This document shows positions 26,043-38,383 of a DNA stretch of 64,000 bases, piece by piece; position 1 is the first letter of the stretch; every line of letters begins with the position of its first letter. The notes under the pieces are model-generated. The model saw only the letters and a list, made by a program, of their open reading frames with translations. It searched no databases and was not told the origin of the DNA. Made by a program: the position numbers and the translations under genes. Location: assembly GCF_030687715.1 (NCBI RefSeq), contig NZ_CP117445.1, forward strand, positions 437,501 to 501,500. The letters are read 5' to 3'. The DNA comes from Pseudomonas sp. FP2196 (GTDB taxonomy: Bacteria > Pseudomonadota > Gammaproteobacteria > Pseudomonadales > Pseudomonadaceae).

Positions 26043-29000
26043 ATGAAAGCAGGTCTGTACCAACCAGATGAATTCAAGGATAACTGCGGTTTCGGCCTGA
26101 TAGCCCATATGCAGGGCGAGCCCAGTCATACCCTTTTGCAAACGGCCATTGAGGCCCTGACCTGCATGACCCACCGCGGTGGGATTAATGCCGACGGCAA
26201 GACCGGTGACGGTTGCGGTCTGCTGATTCAAAAACCCGACGCGTTCCTGCGTGCCATTGCCCAGGAATCCTTCAGCGTCGAGCTGCCCAAGCAATATGCC
26301 GTGGGCATGGTCTTCTTCAATCAGGATCCGGCCAAGGCCGAAGCCGCTCGCGAGAACATGAACCGCGAGATCCTCGCTGAAGGCCTGCAACTGATCGGCT
26401 GGCGCAAAGTGCCCATCGACACCAGCGTCCTCGGCCGCCTGGCCCTTGAGCGCCTGCCGCAGATCGAGCAGGTGTACATCGGCGGTGAAGGCTTGAGCGA
26501 TCAGGACATGGCGGTCAAGCTGTTCAGCGCCCGTCGTCGTTCGTCGGTGTCTAACGCCGTCGACTCCGACCACTACATCTGCAGCTTTTCGCACAAGACC
26601 ATCATCTATAAAGGCCTGATGATGCCGGCCGACCTGGCCGCGTTCTATCCGGACCTGAGTGACGAGCGTCTGCAAACCGCTATCTGCGTGTTCCACCAGC
26701 GCTTCTCCACCAACACCCTGCCGAAATGGCCGCTGGCTCAGCCATTCCGCTTCCTCGCCCACAACGGCGAGATCAACACTATTACCGGTAACCGCAACTG
26801 GGCGCAGGCCCGTCGGACCAAGTTCACCAACGATCTGATGGATCTGGAAGAACTCGGCCCGTTGGTCAACCGTGTCGGCTCCGACTCCTCGAGCATGGAC
26901 AACATGCTCGAACTGATGGTCACCGGCGGCATCGACCTGTTCCGTGGCGTGCGGATGATCATTCCGCCTGCGTGGCAGAACGTTGAAACCATGGACCCGG
27001 ATCTGCGTGCGTTCTACGAGTACAACTCGATGCACATGGAGCCGTGGGACGGCCCGGCCGGCGTGGTAATGACCGATGGTCGTTACGCGGTGTGCCTGCT
27101 CGACCGTAACGGTCTGCGGCCGGCGCGTTGGGTCACTACCACCAACGGCTTCATCACCGTTGCTTCGGAAATCGGCGTCTGGAACTACCAGCCGGAAGAT
27201 GTGATCGCCAAGGGCCGTGTCGGTCCGGGGCAGATCCTCGCCGTGGACACCGAAACCGGGCAGATCCTCGATACCGATGCGATCGACAACCGTCTGAAAT
27301 CCCGTCATCCGTACAAGCAATGGCTGCGCAAGAATGCCCTGCGCATTCAGGCGACCATGGAAGACAACGACCACGGTTCGGCGTTCTACGACGTCGATCA
27401 GCTCAAGCAATACATGAAGATGTATCAGGTCACGTTCGAAGAGCGCGATCAGGTACTGCGCCCGCTCGGCGAGCAAGGCTACGAAGCCGTGGGTTCGATG
27501 GGCGACGACACGCCGATGGCCGTGCTGTCCCAACGTGTACGCACGCCGTACGACTATTTCCGCCAGCAGTTCGCGCAGGTGACCAACCCGCCGATCGACC
27601 CGCTGCGCGAAGCGATCGTGATGTCGCTGGAAATCTGCCTCGGTGCCGAGCGCAACATCTTCCAGGAGTCGCCGGAACACGCCTCGCGCGTGATCCTCAG
27701 CTCGCCGGTCATTTCCCCGGCCAAGTGGCGCTCGCTGATGAACCTCGACCGCCCGGGTTTCGAGCGGCAGATCATCGACCTCAACTACGACGAAAGCGTC
27801 GGCCTCGAAGCAGCGATCCGCAACGTTGCCGATCAGGCTGAAGAAGCCGTGCGTGCCGGTCGTACCCAGATCGTTCTGAGTGACCGTCATATCGCTCCGG
27901 GCAAGCTGCCGATCCACGCCTCGCTGGCCACTGGCGCGGTACACCACCGCCTGACCGAAAAAGGCCTGCGCTGCGATTCCAACATCCTCGTTGAAACCGC
28001 TACCGCACGCGATCCGCATCACTTCGCGGTGCTGATCGGTTTCGGTGCCTCGGCGGTCTATCCGTTCCTGGCTTATGAAGTGCTGGGCGACCTGATCCGT
28101 ACCGGTGAAGTGCTGGGCGACCTCTACGAGGTGTTCAAGAACTACCGCAAAGGCATCACCAAAGGTCTGCTGAAGATCCTGTCGAAGATGGGCATCTCGA
28201 CCATCGCCTCGTATCGCGGTGCGCAGCTGTTCGAAGCCATCGGCCTGTCCGAAGAAGTGTGTGAGCTGAGCTTCCGTGGCGTGCCAAGCCGTATCAAGGG
28301 TGCACGTTTCGTCGACATCGAAGCCGAGCAGAAAGCACTGGCCACCGAAGCCTGGAGCCCGCGCAAGCCGATCCAGCAGGGCGGTCTGCTGAAATTCGTC
28401 CACGGTGGCGAATATCACGCTTACAACCCGGACGTGGTCAACACCCTGCAAGCCGCTGTGCAGCAGGGTGACTACGCCAAGTTCAAGGAATACACCTCGC
28501 TGGTGGACAACCGTCCGGTGTCGATGATTCGCGACCTGCTCAAGGTCAAGACCCTCGACACGCCGTTGGACATCAGTGAAATCGAGCCGCTGGAATCGGT
28601 GCTCAAGCGCTTCGACTCCGCCGGTATTTCGCTGGGCGCTCTGTCGCCGGAAGCTCACGAAGCCCTGGCCGAAGCCATGAACCGCCTTGGTGCGCGTTCC
28701 AACTCCGGCGAAGGCGGCGAAGACCCGGCGCGTTACGGCACCATCAAGAGCTCGAAAATCAAGCAGGTCGCGACTGGCCGTTTCGGCGTGACCCCGGAAT
28801 ACCTGGTCAACGCCGAAGTGCTGCAGATCAAGGTCGCCCAAGGCGCCAAGCCGGGCGAGGGCGGGCAACTGCCGGGCGGTAAAGTCAACGGGCTGATCGC
28901 CAAGCTGCGTTATGCCGTGCCGGGTGTGACCCTGATTTCGCCGCCGCCGCACCACGACATCTACTCGATCGAAGACTTGTCGCAGCTGATTTTCGACCTG

Positions 29001-30488
29001 AAACAAGTCAACCCGAAGGCGCTGGTCTCGGTGAAACTGGTAGCAGAAGCAGGCGTCGGCACCATCGCCGCCGGTGTGGCCAAGGCCTACGCGGACTTGA
29101 TCACCATCTCCGGCTACGACGGTGGCACCGGTGCTTCGCCGCTGACCTCGATCAAATACGCTGGCGCACCGTGGGAACTCGGCCTTGCCGAAACCCACCA
29201 GACCCTGCGCGGCAACGACCTGCGCGGTAAAGTCCGGGTGCAGACCGACGGTGGCCTGAAAACCGGCCTCGACGTGATCAAGGCGGCGATCCTCGGCGCT
29301 GAAAGCTTCGGTTTCGGCACCGCGCCGATGATCGCGCTGGGCTGCAAATACCTGCGTATCTGCCACCTGAACAACTGCGCTACCGGCGTTGCGACTCAGA
29401 ACGAGAAGCTGCGCAAGGATCACTACATCGGCACCGTCGACATGGTGGTGAACTTCTTCACCTACGTCGCCGAAGAAACCCGTGAGTGGCTGGCCAAGCT
29501 CGGCGTGCGTTCCCTCGAAGAGTTGATCGGTCGCACCGAGCTGCTGGAAATCCTCGAAGGCCAGACCGCCAAGCAAAACCATCTGGATCTGACTCCGCTG
29601 CTGGGCAGCGATCACATTCCGGCGGACAAACCTCAGTTCTGCGGCGTTGAGCGCAACCCGCCGTTCGACCAAGGCCTGCTGGCCGAGAAAATGGTCGAGC
29701 TGGCGTCGTCGGCGATCAACGACATGAGTGGTGCCGAGTTCGACCTGGACATCTGCAACTGCGACCGTTCGATCGGCGCACGGATCTCCGGCGAAATCGC
29801 GCGCAAGCACGGCAACCAGGGCATGGCCAAGGCGCCGATCACCTTCCGCTTCAAAGGCACTGCCGGTCAGAGCTTCGGCGTGTGGAACGCCGGCGGTCTG
29901 AACATGTATCTGGAAGGCGATGCCAACGACTACGTCGGCAAAGGCATGACCGGTGGCAAGCTGACCATCGTGCCGCCCAAGGGCAGCGTTTATAAGACTC
30001 AGGAAAGCGCCATCATCGGCAACACCTGCCTGTACGGCGCCACGGGCGGCAAGCTGTTCGCTGCCGGCACCGCAGGTGAGCGTTTCGCCGTGCGTAACTC
30101 CGGTGCCCACACGGTTGTGGAAGGCACTGGCGATCACTGCTGCGAGTACATGACCGGTGGTTTCGTCTGCGTGTTGGGCAAGACCGGTTACAACTTCGGC
30201 TCTGGCATGACCGGTGGTTTCGCCTACGTGCTCGACCAGGACAACACTTTCGTTGACCGGGTCAACCACGAACTGGTGGAAATCCAGCGGATCAGCGGCG
30301 AGGCGATGGAGGCTTATCGCAGCCACCTGCAAAACGTGCTGAACGAGTACGTCGCCGAAACCGACAGCGAGTGGGGTCGTGAACTCGCCGAGAACCTCGA
30401 TGACTACTTGCGCCGTTTCTGGCTGGTCAAGCCGAAGGCTGCCAACCTGAAATCGTTGCTTTCCAGCACTCGTGCCAACCCGCAGTGA
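26043..30488 (+). CDS. gltB: Glutamate synthase (NADPH) large subunit
   Basis: Makes glutamate from glutamine and 2-oxoglutarate. ATG 26043 is preferred to GTG 26037 and gives 1481 residues starting [18 protein letters not shown]; the cysteine in DNCGFG becomes the N-terminal nucleophile of the glutaminase after removal of a short propeptide. The glutaminase domain spans about 1-420, the FMN-binding synthase domain about 800-1180, and [12 protein letters not shown] supplies the 3Fe-4S cluster ligands. The C-terminal beta-helix GXGXG domain follows. gltD starts 33 bp downstream. Confidence 0.97.
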   Translation: MKAGLYQPDEFKDNCGFGLIAHMQGEPSHTLLQTAIEALTCMTHRGGINADGKTGDGCGLLIQKPDAFLRAIAQESFSVELPKQYAVGMVFFNQDPAKAEAARENMNREILAEGLQLIGWRKVPIDTSVLGRLALERLPQIEQVYIGGEGLSDQDMAVKLFSARRRSSVSNAVDSDHYICSFSHKTIIYKGLMMPADLAAFYPDLSDERLQTAICVFHQRFSTNTLPKWPLAQPFRFLAHNGEINTITGNRNWAQARRTKFTNDLMDLEELGPLVNRVGSDSSSMDNMLELMVTGGIDLFRGVRMIIPPAWQNVETMDPDLRAFYEYNSMHMEPWDGPAGVVMTDGRYAVCLLDRNGLRPARWVTTTNGFITVASEIGVWNYQPEDVIAKGRVGPGQILAVDTETGQILDTDAIDNRLKSRHPYKQWLRKNALRIQATMEDNDHGSAFYDVDQLKQYMKMYQVTFEERDQVLRPLGEQGYEAVGSMGDDTPMAVLSQRVRTPYDYFRQQFAQVTNPPIDPLREAIVMSLEICLGAERNIFQESPEHASRVILSSPVISPAKWRSLMNLDRPGFERQIIDLNYDESVGLEAAIRNVADQAEEAVRAGRTQIVLSDRHIAPGKLPIHASLATGAVHHRLTEKGLRCDSNILVETATARDPHHFAVLIGFGASAVYPFLAYEVLGDLIRTGEVLGDLYEVFKNYRKGITKGLLKILSKMGISTIASYRGAQLFEAIGLSEEVCELSFRGVPSRIKGARFVDIEAEQKALATEAWSPRKPIQQGGLLKFVHGGEYHAYNPDVVNTLQAAVQQGDYAKFKEYTSLVDNRPVSMIRDLLKVKTLDTPLDISEIEPLESVLKRFDSAGISLGALSPEAHEALAEAMNRLGARSNSGEGGEDPARYGTIKSSKIKQVATGRFGVTPEYLVNAEVLQIKVAQGAKPGEGGQLPGGKVNGLIAKLRYAVPGVTLISPPPHHDIYSIEDLSQLIFDLKQVNPKALVSVKLVAEAGVGTIAAGVAKAYADLITISGYDGGTGASPLTSIKYAGAPWELGLAETHQTLRGNDLRGKVRVQTDGGLKTGLDVIKAAILGAESFGFGTAPMIALGCKYLRICHLNNCATGVATQNEKLRKDHYIGTVDMVVNFFTYVAEETREWLAKLGVRSLEELIGRTELLEILEGQTAKQNHLDLTPLLGSDHIPADKPQFCGVERNPPFDQGLLAEKMVELASSAINDMSGAEFDLDICNCDRSIGARISGEIARKHGNQGMAKAPITFRFKGTAGQSFGVWNAGGLNMYLEGDANDYVGKGMTGGKLTIVPPKGSVYKTQESAIIGNTCLYGATGGKLFAAGTAGERFAVRNSGAHTVVEGTGDHCCEYMTGGFVCVLGKTGYNFGSGMTGGFAYVLDQDNTFVDRVNHELVEIQRISGEAMEAYRSHLQNVLNEYVAETDSEWGRELAENLDDYLRRFWLVKPKAANLKSLLSSTRANPQ

Positions 30489-31940
<1,452 letters not shown>

Positions 31941-31969
31941 ACCCGTCCGGCTGACTGCAATGCAATACC

Positions 31970-32056
31970 TGTGGGAGCTGGCTTGCCAGCGATAGCATCA
32001 CCTCGGTCAATCTGACAAAACGAGGTGTCTGCATCGCTGGCAAGCCAGCTCCCACA
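31970..32056. repeat. REP-type inverted repeat pair after gltD
   Basis: TGTGGGAGCTGGCTTGCCAG at the left is repeated in inverse orientation at the right end. The unit is the same as at 41250-41339 and differs from the GCAGCC-type units elsewhere in the window. It probably forms a long hairpin in the gltD 3' region. Confidence 0.85.
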
Positions 32057-32188
32057 GTGCTTTGTGTTGCTGCAAAAATCAGCATTCCAACGCAATAAAT
32101 TGACCCGATAGACAAAAGGCTGACCTGCATCCGTGCCTTTTGTGTCGCGCTCTGAGAAAATGCCCGCACTTTTTTTCCGGATGCCGAC

Positions 32189-33256
32189 ATGACTGCCCTG
32201 AAGAACGACCGTTTCCTCCGCGCCCTGCTCAAGCAACCCGTAGACGTCACCCCCGTGTGGATGATGCGTCAGGCCGGCCGCTACCTGCCGGAATACCGCG
32301 CCAGCCGTGCCCACGCCGGTGACTTCATGAGCCTGTGCATGAATCCGGAATTCGCTTGCGAAGTCACCATGCAGCCGCTCGACCGCTATCCACAACTGGA
32401 CGCGGCGATCCTGTTCTCCGACATCCTCACCATTCCCGACGCGATGGGCCAGGGCCTGTACTTCGAGACCGGTGAAGGTCCGCGCTTCAAGAAAGTCGTC
32501 AGCACCCTGGCCGATATTGAAGCCTTGCCGATCCCGGATCCGCACAAAGACCTTGGTTACGTAATGGATGCGGTCAGCACCATCCGTCGCGAGCTGAACG
32601 GCCGTGTGCCGCTGATCGGTTTCTCCGGCAGCCCTTGGACGCTGGCCACCTACATGGTCGAAGGCGGCTCGTCGAAAGACTTCCGCAAGACCAAAGCGAT
32701 GCTCTACGACAACCCGCAAGCCATGCACCTGCTGCTGGATAAACTCGCGCAGTCGGTGACCTCGTACCTCAACGGCCAGATCATGGCCGGTGCGCAAGCG
32801 GTGCAGATCTTCGATACCTGGGGCGGCAACCTGTCGGCGGCGGCGTACCAGGAGTTCTCGCTGGCCTACATGAAGAAAATCGTCAGCGGCCTGATCCGCG
32901 AGCACGACGGTCGCAAAGTGCCGGTGATCCTGTTCACCAAGAACGGCGGCCTGTGGCTGGAAAGCATTGCCGAGGCCGGCGCCGACGCACTGGGCCTGGA
33001 CTGGACCTGTGACATCGGCAACGCCCGCGCCCGCGTCGGTGACAAGGTTGCCCTCCAAGGCAACATGGACCCGACCGTCCTTTACGCAAAACCGGAAGCC
33101 ATCCGCACCGAAGTCGGGCGCATCCTGGCCAGCTATGGCAAGGGCAGCGGCCACGTGTTCAACCTCGGCCACGGCATCACGCCTGAGGTTGATCCGGAGC
33201 ACGCCGGCGCCTTCCTGCGCGCGGTGCATGAGCTATCGGCGCAGTATCACGAGTGA
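32189..33256 (+). CDS. hemE: Uroporphyrinogen decarboxylase
   Basis: Decarboxylates uroporphyrinogen III to coproporphyrinogen III in heme synthesis. 355 residues with the N-terminal signature [16 protein letters not shown], the catalytic aspartate in [29 protein letters not shown], and the C-terminal FNLGHGI. Monocistronic, between a REP pair and a strong terminator. Confidence 0.97.
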   Translation: MTALKNDRFLRALLKQPVDVTPVWMMRQAGRYLPEYRASRAHAGDFMSLCMNPEFACEVTMQPLDRYPQLDAAILFSDILTIPDAMGQGLYFETGEGPRFKKVVSTLADIEALPIPDPHKDLGYVMDAVSTIRRELNGRVPLIGFSGSPWTLATYMVEGGSSKDFRKTKAMLYDNPQAMHLLLDKLAQSVTSYLNGQIMAGAQAVQIFDTWGGNLSAAAYQEFSLAYMKKIVSGLIREHDGRKVPVILFTKNGGLWLESIAEAGADALGLDWTCDIGNARARVGDKVALQGNMDPTVLYAKPEAIRTEVGRILASYGKGSGHVFNLGHGITPEVDPEHAGAFLRAVHELSAQYHE

Positions 33257-33268
33257 TCGCGACACAAT

Positions 33269-33298
33269 AAAAACGCCCGGCATATGCCGGGCGTTTTT
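33269..33298. terminator. Bidirectional terminator between hemE and the MFS gene
   Basis: AAAAACGCCCGGCA pairs with TGCCGGGCGTTTTT around a central TA. It serves hemE on the plus strand and could also stop the convergent MFS transcript. Confidence 0.9.
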
Positions 33299-33345
33299 GT
33301 TTCGATGATCCAATGTCGGACGCGGATCAAATGCAGGGATTTGCG

Positions 33346-34617
33346 TCAGGCTTTGACGCCGCCGAGGGGCGGCAGCTTCGCCAGTTTCAACGCCACCAAC
33401 AGTGCGATCAGCAACAACGCACCGATAAACAAACCAATCCCGTTCCACCCGCCCAAATGCCAGAACACCCCGCCCGCCGTCCCGGCAATGCTCGACCCGG
33501 CGTAATAGCTGAACAGGTACAGCGACGACGCCTGGCCCCTGGCCTTGATTGCACGGCGCCCGATCCAGCTACTTGCCACCGAATGCGCGGCGAAGAAGCC
33601 GAAGGTGAAGATCAGCATGCCGATGATCACCAGCGGCAACGGCGTGAACATGGTCAGGGCGAGGCCGGCGAACATCAGGGCAATCGTCGCCCACAACACC
33701 TTGCGCCGCCCCAGTTTGTCCGCCAGCGAACCAATCTTCGCCGAGCTGTAGATACCCGACAGGTACACCACCGAGAGCAAGCCGACAAACACCTGATCAA
33801 GGTTGTACGGCGCAGCCAGCAAGCGATAGCCGATGTAGTTGAACAGCGTGACAAACGCGCCCATCAGCACGAACGCTTCGAGGAACAGCAACGGCAGACC
33901 GGCATCGCGAAAGTGCATGGTGAAGCCATCCAGCAGACTGCGCGGGTGCAGCGAACGCGAGTGGAAATTGCGCGACTCCGGCAGGATCTTCCAGAACACC
34001 GCCGCCGCAATCATCGCCAGACCGCCAATCACCAGCATCGCCGTGTGCCAACTGACGAAGTCGATCAACACCCCGGTAATCAGCCGTCCGCTCATCCCGC
34101 CAATTGCGTTGCCGCCGATATACAACCCCATGGCAAGGCCGATGTGTTGCGGATGAATCTCTTCACTGAGATAGGTCATCGCCACCGCCGCCAGACCGCT
34201 CAACGACAAGCCGATCAGCGCGCGCATGATCAGAACGCCCTGCCAGCTCGGCATCATTGCACTGGCCATGGTGCACAGCGCTGCCGCGAACAGCGCGGCA
34301 ACCATAACCGGTTTACGCCCGACCCGGTCGGAAATCGGCCCGGTGATCAGTAAGCCAATGGCGAGCATGCCGGTGGCCACCGATAGGATCAGGCTGCTCT
34401 GCGCCGCGTTGATTCCGTATTCATGCGACAGCAACGGCATCATCGGCTGCACGCAATACAGCAGGGCAAACGTCGCGAATCCGCCGCTGAACAGCGCCAG
34501 CACCGTGCGCATGAACATCGGTGTGCCTTTTTCGATGTAGATCTCTTGCCGTTCGGCGACGACATCGTCCGCTGCAGGCGGAACCTCATGGGCAAGGGGG
34601 GCGGTGGCAGTTTTCAC
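33346..34617 (-). CDS. MFS efflux transporter (YnfM-like)
   Basis: 423 residues, twelve predicted membrane helices, with the MFS loop signature GPISDRVGRKP between helices 2 and 3 and a related GSLADKLGRRK in the second half. It resembles the YnfM subfamily of arabinose-efflux-like permeases. A 40-residue hydrophilic N terminus precedes the first helix. It is divergently transcribed from a LysR gene across 119 bp, the same arrangement as ynfL/ynfM in E. coli, which suggests control by that regulator. The substrate cannot be read from sequence. Confidence 0.85.
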   Translation of the reverse strand: MKTATAPLAHEVPPAADDVVAERQEIYIEKGTPMFMRTVLALFSGGFATFALLYCVQPMMPLLSHEYGINAAQSSLILSVATGMLAIGLLITGPISDRVGRKPVMVAALFAAALCTMASAMMPSWQGVLIMRALIGLSLSGLAAVAMTYLSEEIHPQHIGLAMGLYIGGNAIGGMSGRLITGVLIDFVSWHTAMLVIGGLAMIAAAVFWKILPESRNFHSRSLHPRSLLDGFTMHFRDAGLPLLFLEAFVLMGAFVTLFNYIGYRLLAAPYNLDQVFVGLLSVVYLSGIYSSAKIGSLADKLGRRKVLWATIALMFAGLALTMFTPLPLVIIGMLIFTFGFFAAHSVASSWIGRRAIKARGQASSLYLFSYYAGSSIAGTAGGVFWHLGGWNGIGLFIGALLLIALLVALKLAKLPPLGGVKA

Positions 34618-34685
34618 ATCAGACCTCGGGAGAGCACGGCCAGGCAGGCAATGAAAAAATCATATAGCTGGCTAATGTTTCTATC

Positions 34686-34695
34686 CAATATATTG
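34686..34695. promoter_or_regulatory. Palindrome in the LysR/MFS divergent region
   Basis: CAATATATTG is a perfect 10-bp palindrome roughly midway between the two divergent starts, in an AT-rich patch. The position suits a LysR-type operator or a promoter -10 region; function is inferred. Confidence 0.3.
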
Positions 34696-34736
34696 TTCGA
34701 CCTGTTTGATAGCTTTAACGACCTAATGGGGTTTTC

Positions 34737-35639
34737 ATGGAATTGCGTCACCTGCGCTACTTCATCGCCGTCGCCGAAGAACTGCACTTCGGCCGCGCAG
34801 CACAGGTGCTGGGCATCTCCCAGCCACCGCTTAGCCAGCAGATTCAGGCGCTCGAGCAAGAGGTCGGTGCACGCCTGTTTGAACGGACCAATCGTCGGGT
34901 CGAGCTGAGTGAGGCCGGCAGATTGTTTTTGCAAGAGGCGCGGCTGGTGCTGGCGCAAGTCGACAAAGCGGCGGATGTCGCCCGTCGTGCGCAACTCGGC
35001 GAACTAGGGGAACTGAAGATCGGCTTCACCTCATCGGCGCCGTTCAACTCGACCATTCCCCAGGCAATTTTTTCCTTTCGTCAGCGTTTCCCGGCGGTGC
35101 ACCTGAATCTGAGGGAGATGAGCAGCACCATGGTTGCCGACGCCTTGGTGGACGAGTCGATTGAGGTCGGCATCATGCGCCCGTTGGGCCTGCCCGATTC
35201 ATTGAACGTGGTGGAACTGATGCGCGAGCCTTTGGTGGCGGTGCTCAGCGCCAAGCATCCGTTGGCCCAGGGCAGCGAGGAAGGCCTGTTCCTCTCGGCA
35301 TTGGCGCTGGAACCGTTCGTGTTCTTCCCGCGCAGTTATGGCAGCGGTCTTTACGCACAACTGCTTAGCCTGGCCCGTGACGCCGGTTTCAGCCCGCACT
35401 TTGCGCAAGAGGCCGGGGAGGCGATGACCATCATCGGACTGGTGGCTGCTGGCCTGGGCGTCTCTGTTTTGCCTGCCTCTTATCAGCGCATGCGTATCGA
35501 CGGTGTGGTGTATCGGCCGTTGCTCGATCCCGAGGCCATTTCTGCGGTGTGGCTGGTGCAGCGCAAGGATCAGAAATCACCGATGGCCAAAGCGTTCGTC
35601 GAACTGCTCACGCGCAAGGTCGAGCCTTTGCCGACTTAA
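34737..35639 (+). CDS. LysR-family transcriptional regulator
   Basis: 300 residues. The N-terminal winged helix-turn-helix (LRHLRYFIAVAEELHFGRAA, then SQPPLSQQIQALEQ) is followed by a linker helix and a periplasmic-binding-like effector domain from about residue 90. Divergent from the MFS transporter, which is its probable target. Similar to YnfL by arrangement and by the MELRHLRYF start. Followed directly by a REP pair. Confidence 0.92.
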   Translation: MELRHLRYFIAVAEELHFGRAAQVLGISQPPLSQQIQALEQEVGARLFERTNRRVELSEAGRLFLQEARLVLAQVDKAADVARRAQLGELGELKIGFTSSAPFNSTIPQAIFSFRQRFPAVHLNLREMSSTMVADALVDESIEVGIMRPLGLPDSLNVVELMREPLVAVLSAKHPLAQGSEEGLFLSALALEPFVFFPRSYGSGLYAQLLSLARDAGFSPHFAQEAGEAMTIIGLVAAGLGVSVLPASYQRMRIDGVVYRPLLDPEAISAVWLVQRKDQKSPMAKAFVELLTRKVEPLPT

Positions 35640-35725
35640 CATCAAAAGATCGCAGCCTGCGGCAGCTCCTACAGGGAAAAGCGAATTCCACTGTAGGAGC
35701 TGCCGCAGGCTGCGATCTTTTGATG
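35640..35725. repeat. REP-type inverted repeat pair
   Basis: CATCAAAAGATCGCAGCCTG at the left is mirrored exactly at the right end, with a short centre. It lies between the converging LysR gene and the exported-protein gene and may act as a shared terminator. Confidence 0.9.
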
Positions 35726-35731
35726 TTGCCG

Positions 35732-36169
35732 TTAAGGCAACCGCACCAGATCCCCTTTCAACGCCACCCGCGTCGCAAACACCCCCGCCCGGCACTCATA
35801 CGTATTCAAATCCTTGCGCACATGCTGGTCGTAATAACTGACAATATTGACCACCGCATTTGCCCCGACCCGCTTGGCCTCGGCCTGCAACTTGATCAGA
35901 TTCGACTGCAACACCCACTCGCACGAGAACTGATCACTCTTGTTGAAACCGTTGGTGCTCAAGTCACTGACCACACCCCGCCTTAGCAACTGTTGAGTTC
36001 CCACCGGCCCATTGCCAACCAGATAGAACTTCACACTGCCATCCAGTCGTCCGGCACGAAGTGCGTCCGACAGCACCGTCTCGAACGGCATGTACATCAG
36101 ATTGGTGGCCTGGCTGGCGCCGGGGAGCAGGCACAAGAGCGTGGCGGCAATCAGGGCTTTCACTTGCAT
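35732..36169 (-). CDS. Exported protein, paralogue of the lipoprotein at 36328
   Basis: 145 residues with a Sec signal peptide (about 1-21, ending SQA). The body (about 40-145) shares a domain with the C-terminal part of the neighbouring lipoprotein: LDGSVKFYL, NKSD, a cysteine in SCEW, ANAVVNI, and ECRAG with a second cysteine. The two conserved cysteines suggest a disulphide. Relatives in Pseudomonas are sometimes labelled as an excinuclease ATPase subunit, but no ATPase motif exists here. Start ATG 36169 is preferred over 36175 because AGGAG lies six bases upstream of it. Confidence 0.75.
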   Translation of the reverse strand: MQVKALIAATLLCLLPGASQATNLMYMPFETVLSDALRAGRLDGSVKFYLVGNGPVGTQQLLRRGVVSDLSTNGFNKSDQFSCEWVLQSNLIKLQAEAKRVGANAVVNIVSYYDQHVRKDLNTYECRAGVFATRVALKGDLVRLP

Positions 36170-36284
36170 GGTCATCTCCTTGACGGTGAAAGAGAACTAC
36201 GAGTGCTTGGCGGATTGGCGCTCGCCATTCTGGCAGGCGCGATGCGGCGGCCTGCCAGGACGAGTGTAGATGCTGAAAATGAAG

Positions 36285-36307
36285 AGGGCGCCGAATGGCG
36301 CCCTTTG
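36285..36307. terminator. Stem-loop downstream of the lipoprotein gene
   Basis: AGGGCGCC and GGCGCCCT pair around GAAT, about 20 bases after the stop of the minus-strand lipoprotein gene. On that strand the following sequence is only moderately T-rich. Confidence 0.6.
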
Positions 36308-36327
36308 TGGTGAGGGGGTTTACTGAA

Positions 36328-37131
36328 TCAATCCACGTGCGCCAAATCCCCACGCAACGCCACGCTCGACACCACCATCCCTGCACGGCACTGGAATTTC
36401 TCAGTGTCTTTGTACAGGTCGCGCTGGTCGACGCTGGCGATGTTGATCACGGCGTTGGCGTCGGCTTTTTTCGCGGCGTTTTGCAGGGTGGCGAGGGCCG
36501 ATTGCAGGGCCCAGAAGCAGGCGTCTTCGTCGGATTTGTTCGAGCCGTTGGTTTTGCGGCTGCTGCTCACGGTGTCGAGTTTGCGCACTTGTTTGGGCAG
36601 GGTTTCGCCGGCCAGGTAGAACTTCACGCTGCCGTCCAGCAGGCCGGCGTCGGTGGCGCGTTTGACGCCTTCGCGAAAGCTCAGGTAGGTCGGCTCGTCG
36701 GCACCTTGTTTGACGATGCCCAGGTCGTTGACGAACTCGATGTCCGGGTTGATCGACAGCTCTTTGAGCACGTTGTCGCGCAGGCGGTTGACCCAGCGGT
36801 TGTAGTTGCCGTGGATTTTGCCGTCCTTGGCGTCGAGGCCGTAGCTGCTGCGGTAGTCGATTTCAAACGAGGTCGGGGTGAACGGGATGTCGACTTCGGC
36901 GTGATGGCGACCGCGTACGGTGATCGCAGCTTTGATCATGCCCGGACGCACGGATTGCACGACCCATTGGCGGTCGTTCAGCGCGGTAACGATGGCACGG
37001 CTCATTTGCGACTGGGTAAAGCCGAGGTTCGGCGAGAACTCTTCCTTGGCGTTGTACACCGGTTTGCTGGTGCAACCGCCGAGGACAAAGGCCAGGGCCA
37101 ACAGGGCGGCGATGCGGTGAAACTGAGTCAT
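36328..37131 (-). CDS. Envelope lipoprotein sharing a domain with its neighbour
   Basis: 267 residues with a lipoprotein signal (lipobox LGGC, lipidated cysteine near 20). The N-terminal half (about 30-140) is beta-rich and unassigned. The C-terminal half repeats the domain of the 145-residue protein next door (LDGSVKFYLAG, NKSD, a cysteine in DACFW, ANAVINI, QCRAG). ATG 37131, eight bases after GGAG, is chosen over GTG 37140. It begins only 25 bp after the apeR stop on the same strand, so it is probably on the aryl polyene transcript. Function unknown. Confidence 0.75.
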   Translation of the reverse strand: MTQFHRIAALLALAFVLGGCTSKPVYNAKEEFSPNLGFTQSQMSRAIVTALNDRQWVVQSVRPGMIKAAITVRGRHHAEVDIPFTPTSFEIDYRSSYGLDAKDGKIHGNYNRWVNRLRDNVLKELSINPDIEFVNDLGIVKQGADEPTYLSFREGVKRATDAGLLDGSVKFYLAGETLPKQVRKLDTVSSSRKTNGSNKSDEDACFWALQSALATLQNAAKKADANAVINIASVDQRDLYKDTEKFQCRAGMVVSSVALRGDLAHVD

Positions 37132-37156
37132 TCCCTTCACTCCAAACGTGTTGCGG

Positions 37157-38383
37157 TCAGTGCCAGCGGCGGAAAATCAACGAGGTGTTGACGCCACCAA
37201 AAGCGAAATTGTTGTTCATCACGTACTCGTGATGCATCTGGCGGAACTCGCCGCGCAGGTAGTCGAGTTTGCCGCAGTGCGGATCGACCTCGTCGAGGTT
37301 GAACGTGTGCACGTACAGGTCACGATTCATCATCTCGATGCTGAACCACGACTCCAGCGCACCGCAGGCCCCAAGCGTGTGGCCGAGGAAACTCTTCTGC
37401 GAGCTGATCGGCATGCGTTCGCCGAACAGACTGCTGGTTGCCAGTGTTTCGGCAATGTCGCCCTGTTCTGTAGCCGTGCCGTGACCATTTACATAACCGA
37501 TGGCATCCGGCGTCAGGCCAGCGTCTTCCAGCGCCAGTTCCATCGCGCGGCGCATGGTGACTTGTTCCGGGCGTGTGGTGTGCTGGCCGTCGGCGTTGCT
37601 GCCGAAACCGACGATCTCGGCGTGGATGTGTGCGCCGCGAGCGAGGGCGTGTTCCAGCTCCTCAAGCACCAGCATGCCGCCACCTTCGCCGATCACCAGG
37701 CCATCGCGGCTCTTGTCGTACGGGCGCGGGCTGGTTTGCGGCGCATCGTTTTTCAGGCTGGTGGCGTAGAGCGCGTCGAAGACCATTGCTTCGGTCGGGC
37801 AGAGTTCTTCGGCGCCGCCGGCGAGCATCAACGGCAAGCGACCGAACTTGATCGCCTCGTAGGCGTAACCGATGCCCTGGCTGCCGCTGGTGCAGGCGCT
37901 GGACGTCGGGATCAGGCGTCCGGTAAGGCCGAAGAAGATGCTGATATTGGCGGCGGTGGTGTGCGGCATCATCCGCACGTAGGAGTTGGCGTTGAGGCCT
38001 TCGGCCACCGAGTTGAGCAGCATGTTGCCAAAGGCTTTGATCTCGTCGGTGCTGCCGGTGGACGAACCACAGGCCACGCCCATGCGCCCGTCCTTGATCG
38101 ATTCGTCGCCAAGCAAACCGGCATCGGCCAGGGCTTGTTCCGCCGCACCGACCGCCAGCCGCGACACCCGGCCCATGCTGCGCAGTTGTTTACGCGTCCA
38201 GTGCGCAGGCACGAGAAAGTCATCGATCGGCCCGGCCAGGCGCGTGTTGAGTTCGCTGAAACGATCCCACTCGTCCATCCGGCGGATGCCGCTGCGGTTG
38301 GCCGCGAAGTTGCCGGCGATGGTCTCCCAGTCGCTGCCCAGCGAGGTGATGCCGGCCATGCCGGTGACGACGACGCGCTTCAT
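37157..38383 (-). CDS. apeR: Aryl polyene beta-ketoacyl-ACP synthase (ApeR-like)
   Basis: 408 residues, FabF-type condensing enzyme. The catalytic set is the cysteine in SACTSGSQG, the histidine in NGHGTATEQGD and the histidine in FLGHTLGACGALE. In the aryl polyene type II PKS, ApeR is the homodimeric ketosynthase thought to start chains. It is the last PKS gene, matching the order O-P-Q-R seen in E. coli. It overlaps apeQ by one base (TGATG). Assignment as R rather than O is from gene order. Confidence 0.85.
   Translation of the reverse strand: MKRVVVTGMAGITSLGSDWETIAGNFAANRSGIRRMDEWDRFSELNTRLAGPIDDFLVPAHWTRKQLRSMGRVSRLAVGAAEQALADAGLLGDESIKDGRMGVACGSSTGSTDEIKAFGNMLLNSVAEGLNANSYVRMMPHTTAANISIFFGLTGRLIPTSSACTSGSQGIGYAYEAIKFGRLPLMLAGGAEELCPTEAMVFDALYATSLKNDAPQTSPRPYDKSRDGLVIGEGGGMLVLEELEHALARGAHIHAEIVGFGSNADGQHTTRPEQVTMRRAMELALEDAGLTPDAIGYVNGHGTATEQGDIAETLATSSLFGERMPISSQKSFLGHTLGACGALESWFSIEMMNRDLYVHTFNLDEVDPHCGKLDYLRGEFRQMHHEYVMNNNFAFGGVNTSLIFRRWH

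Noticed and set aside
25953..30332. A 1459-codon minus-strand open frame opposite gltB
   Set aside because: It is the antisense of a highly conserved gene and arises from strong third-position GC bias; its translation is low-complexity and unlike any protein family.
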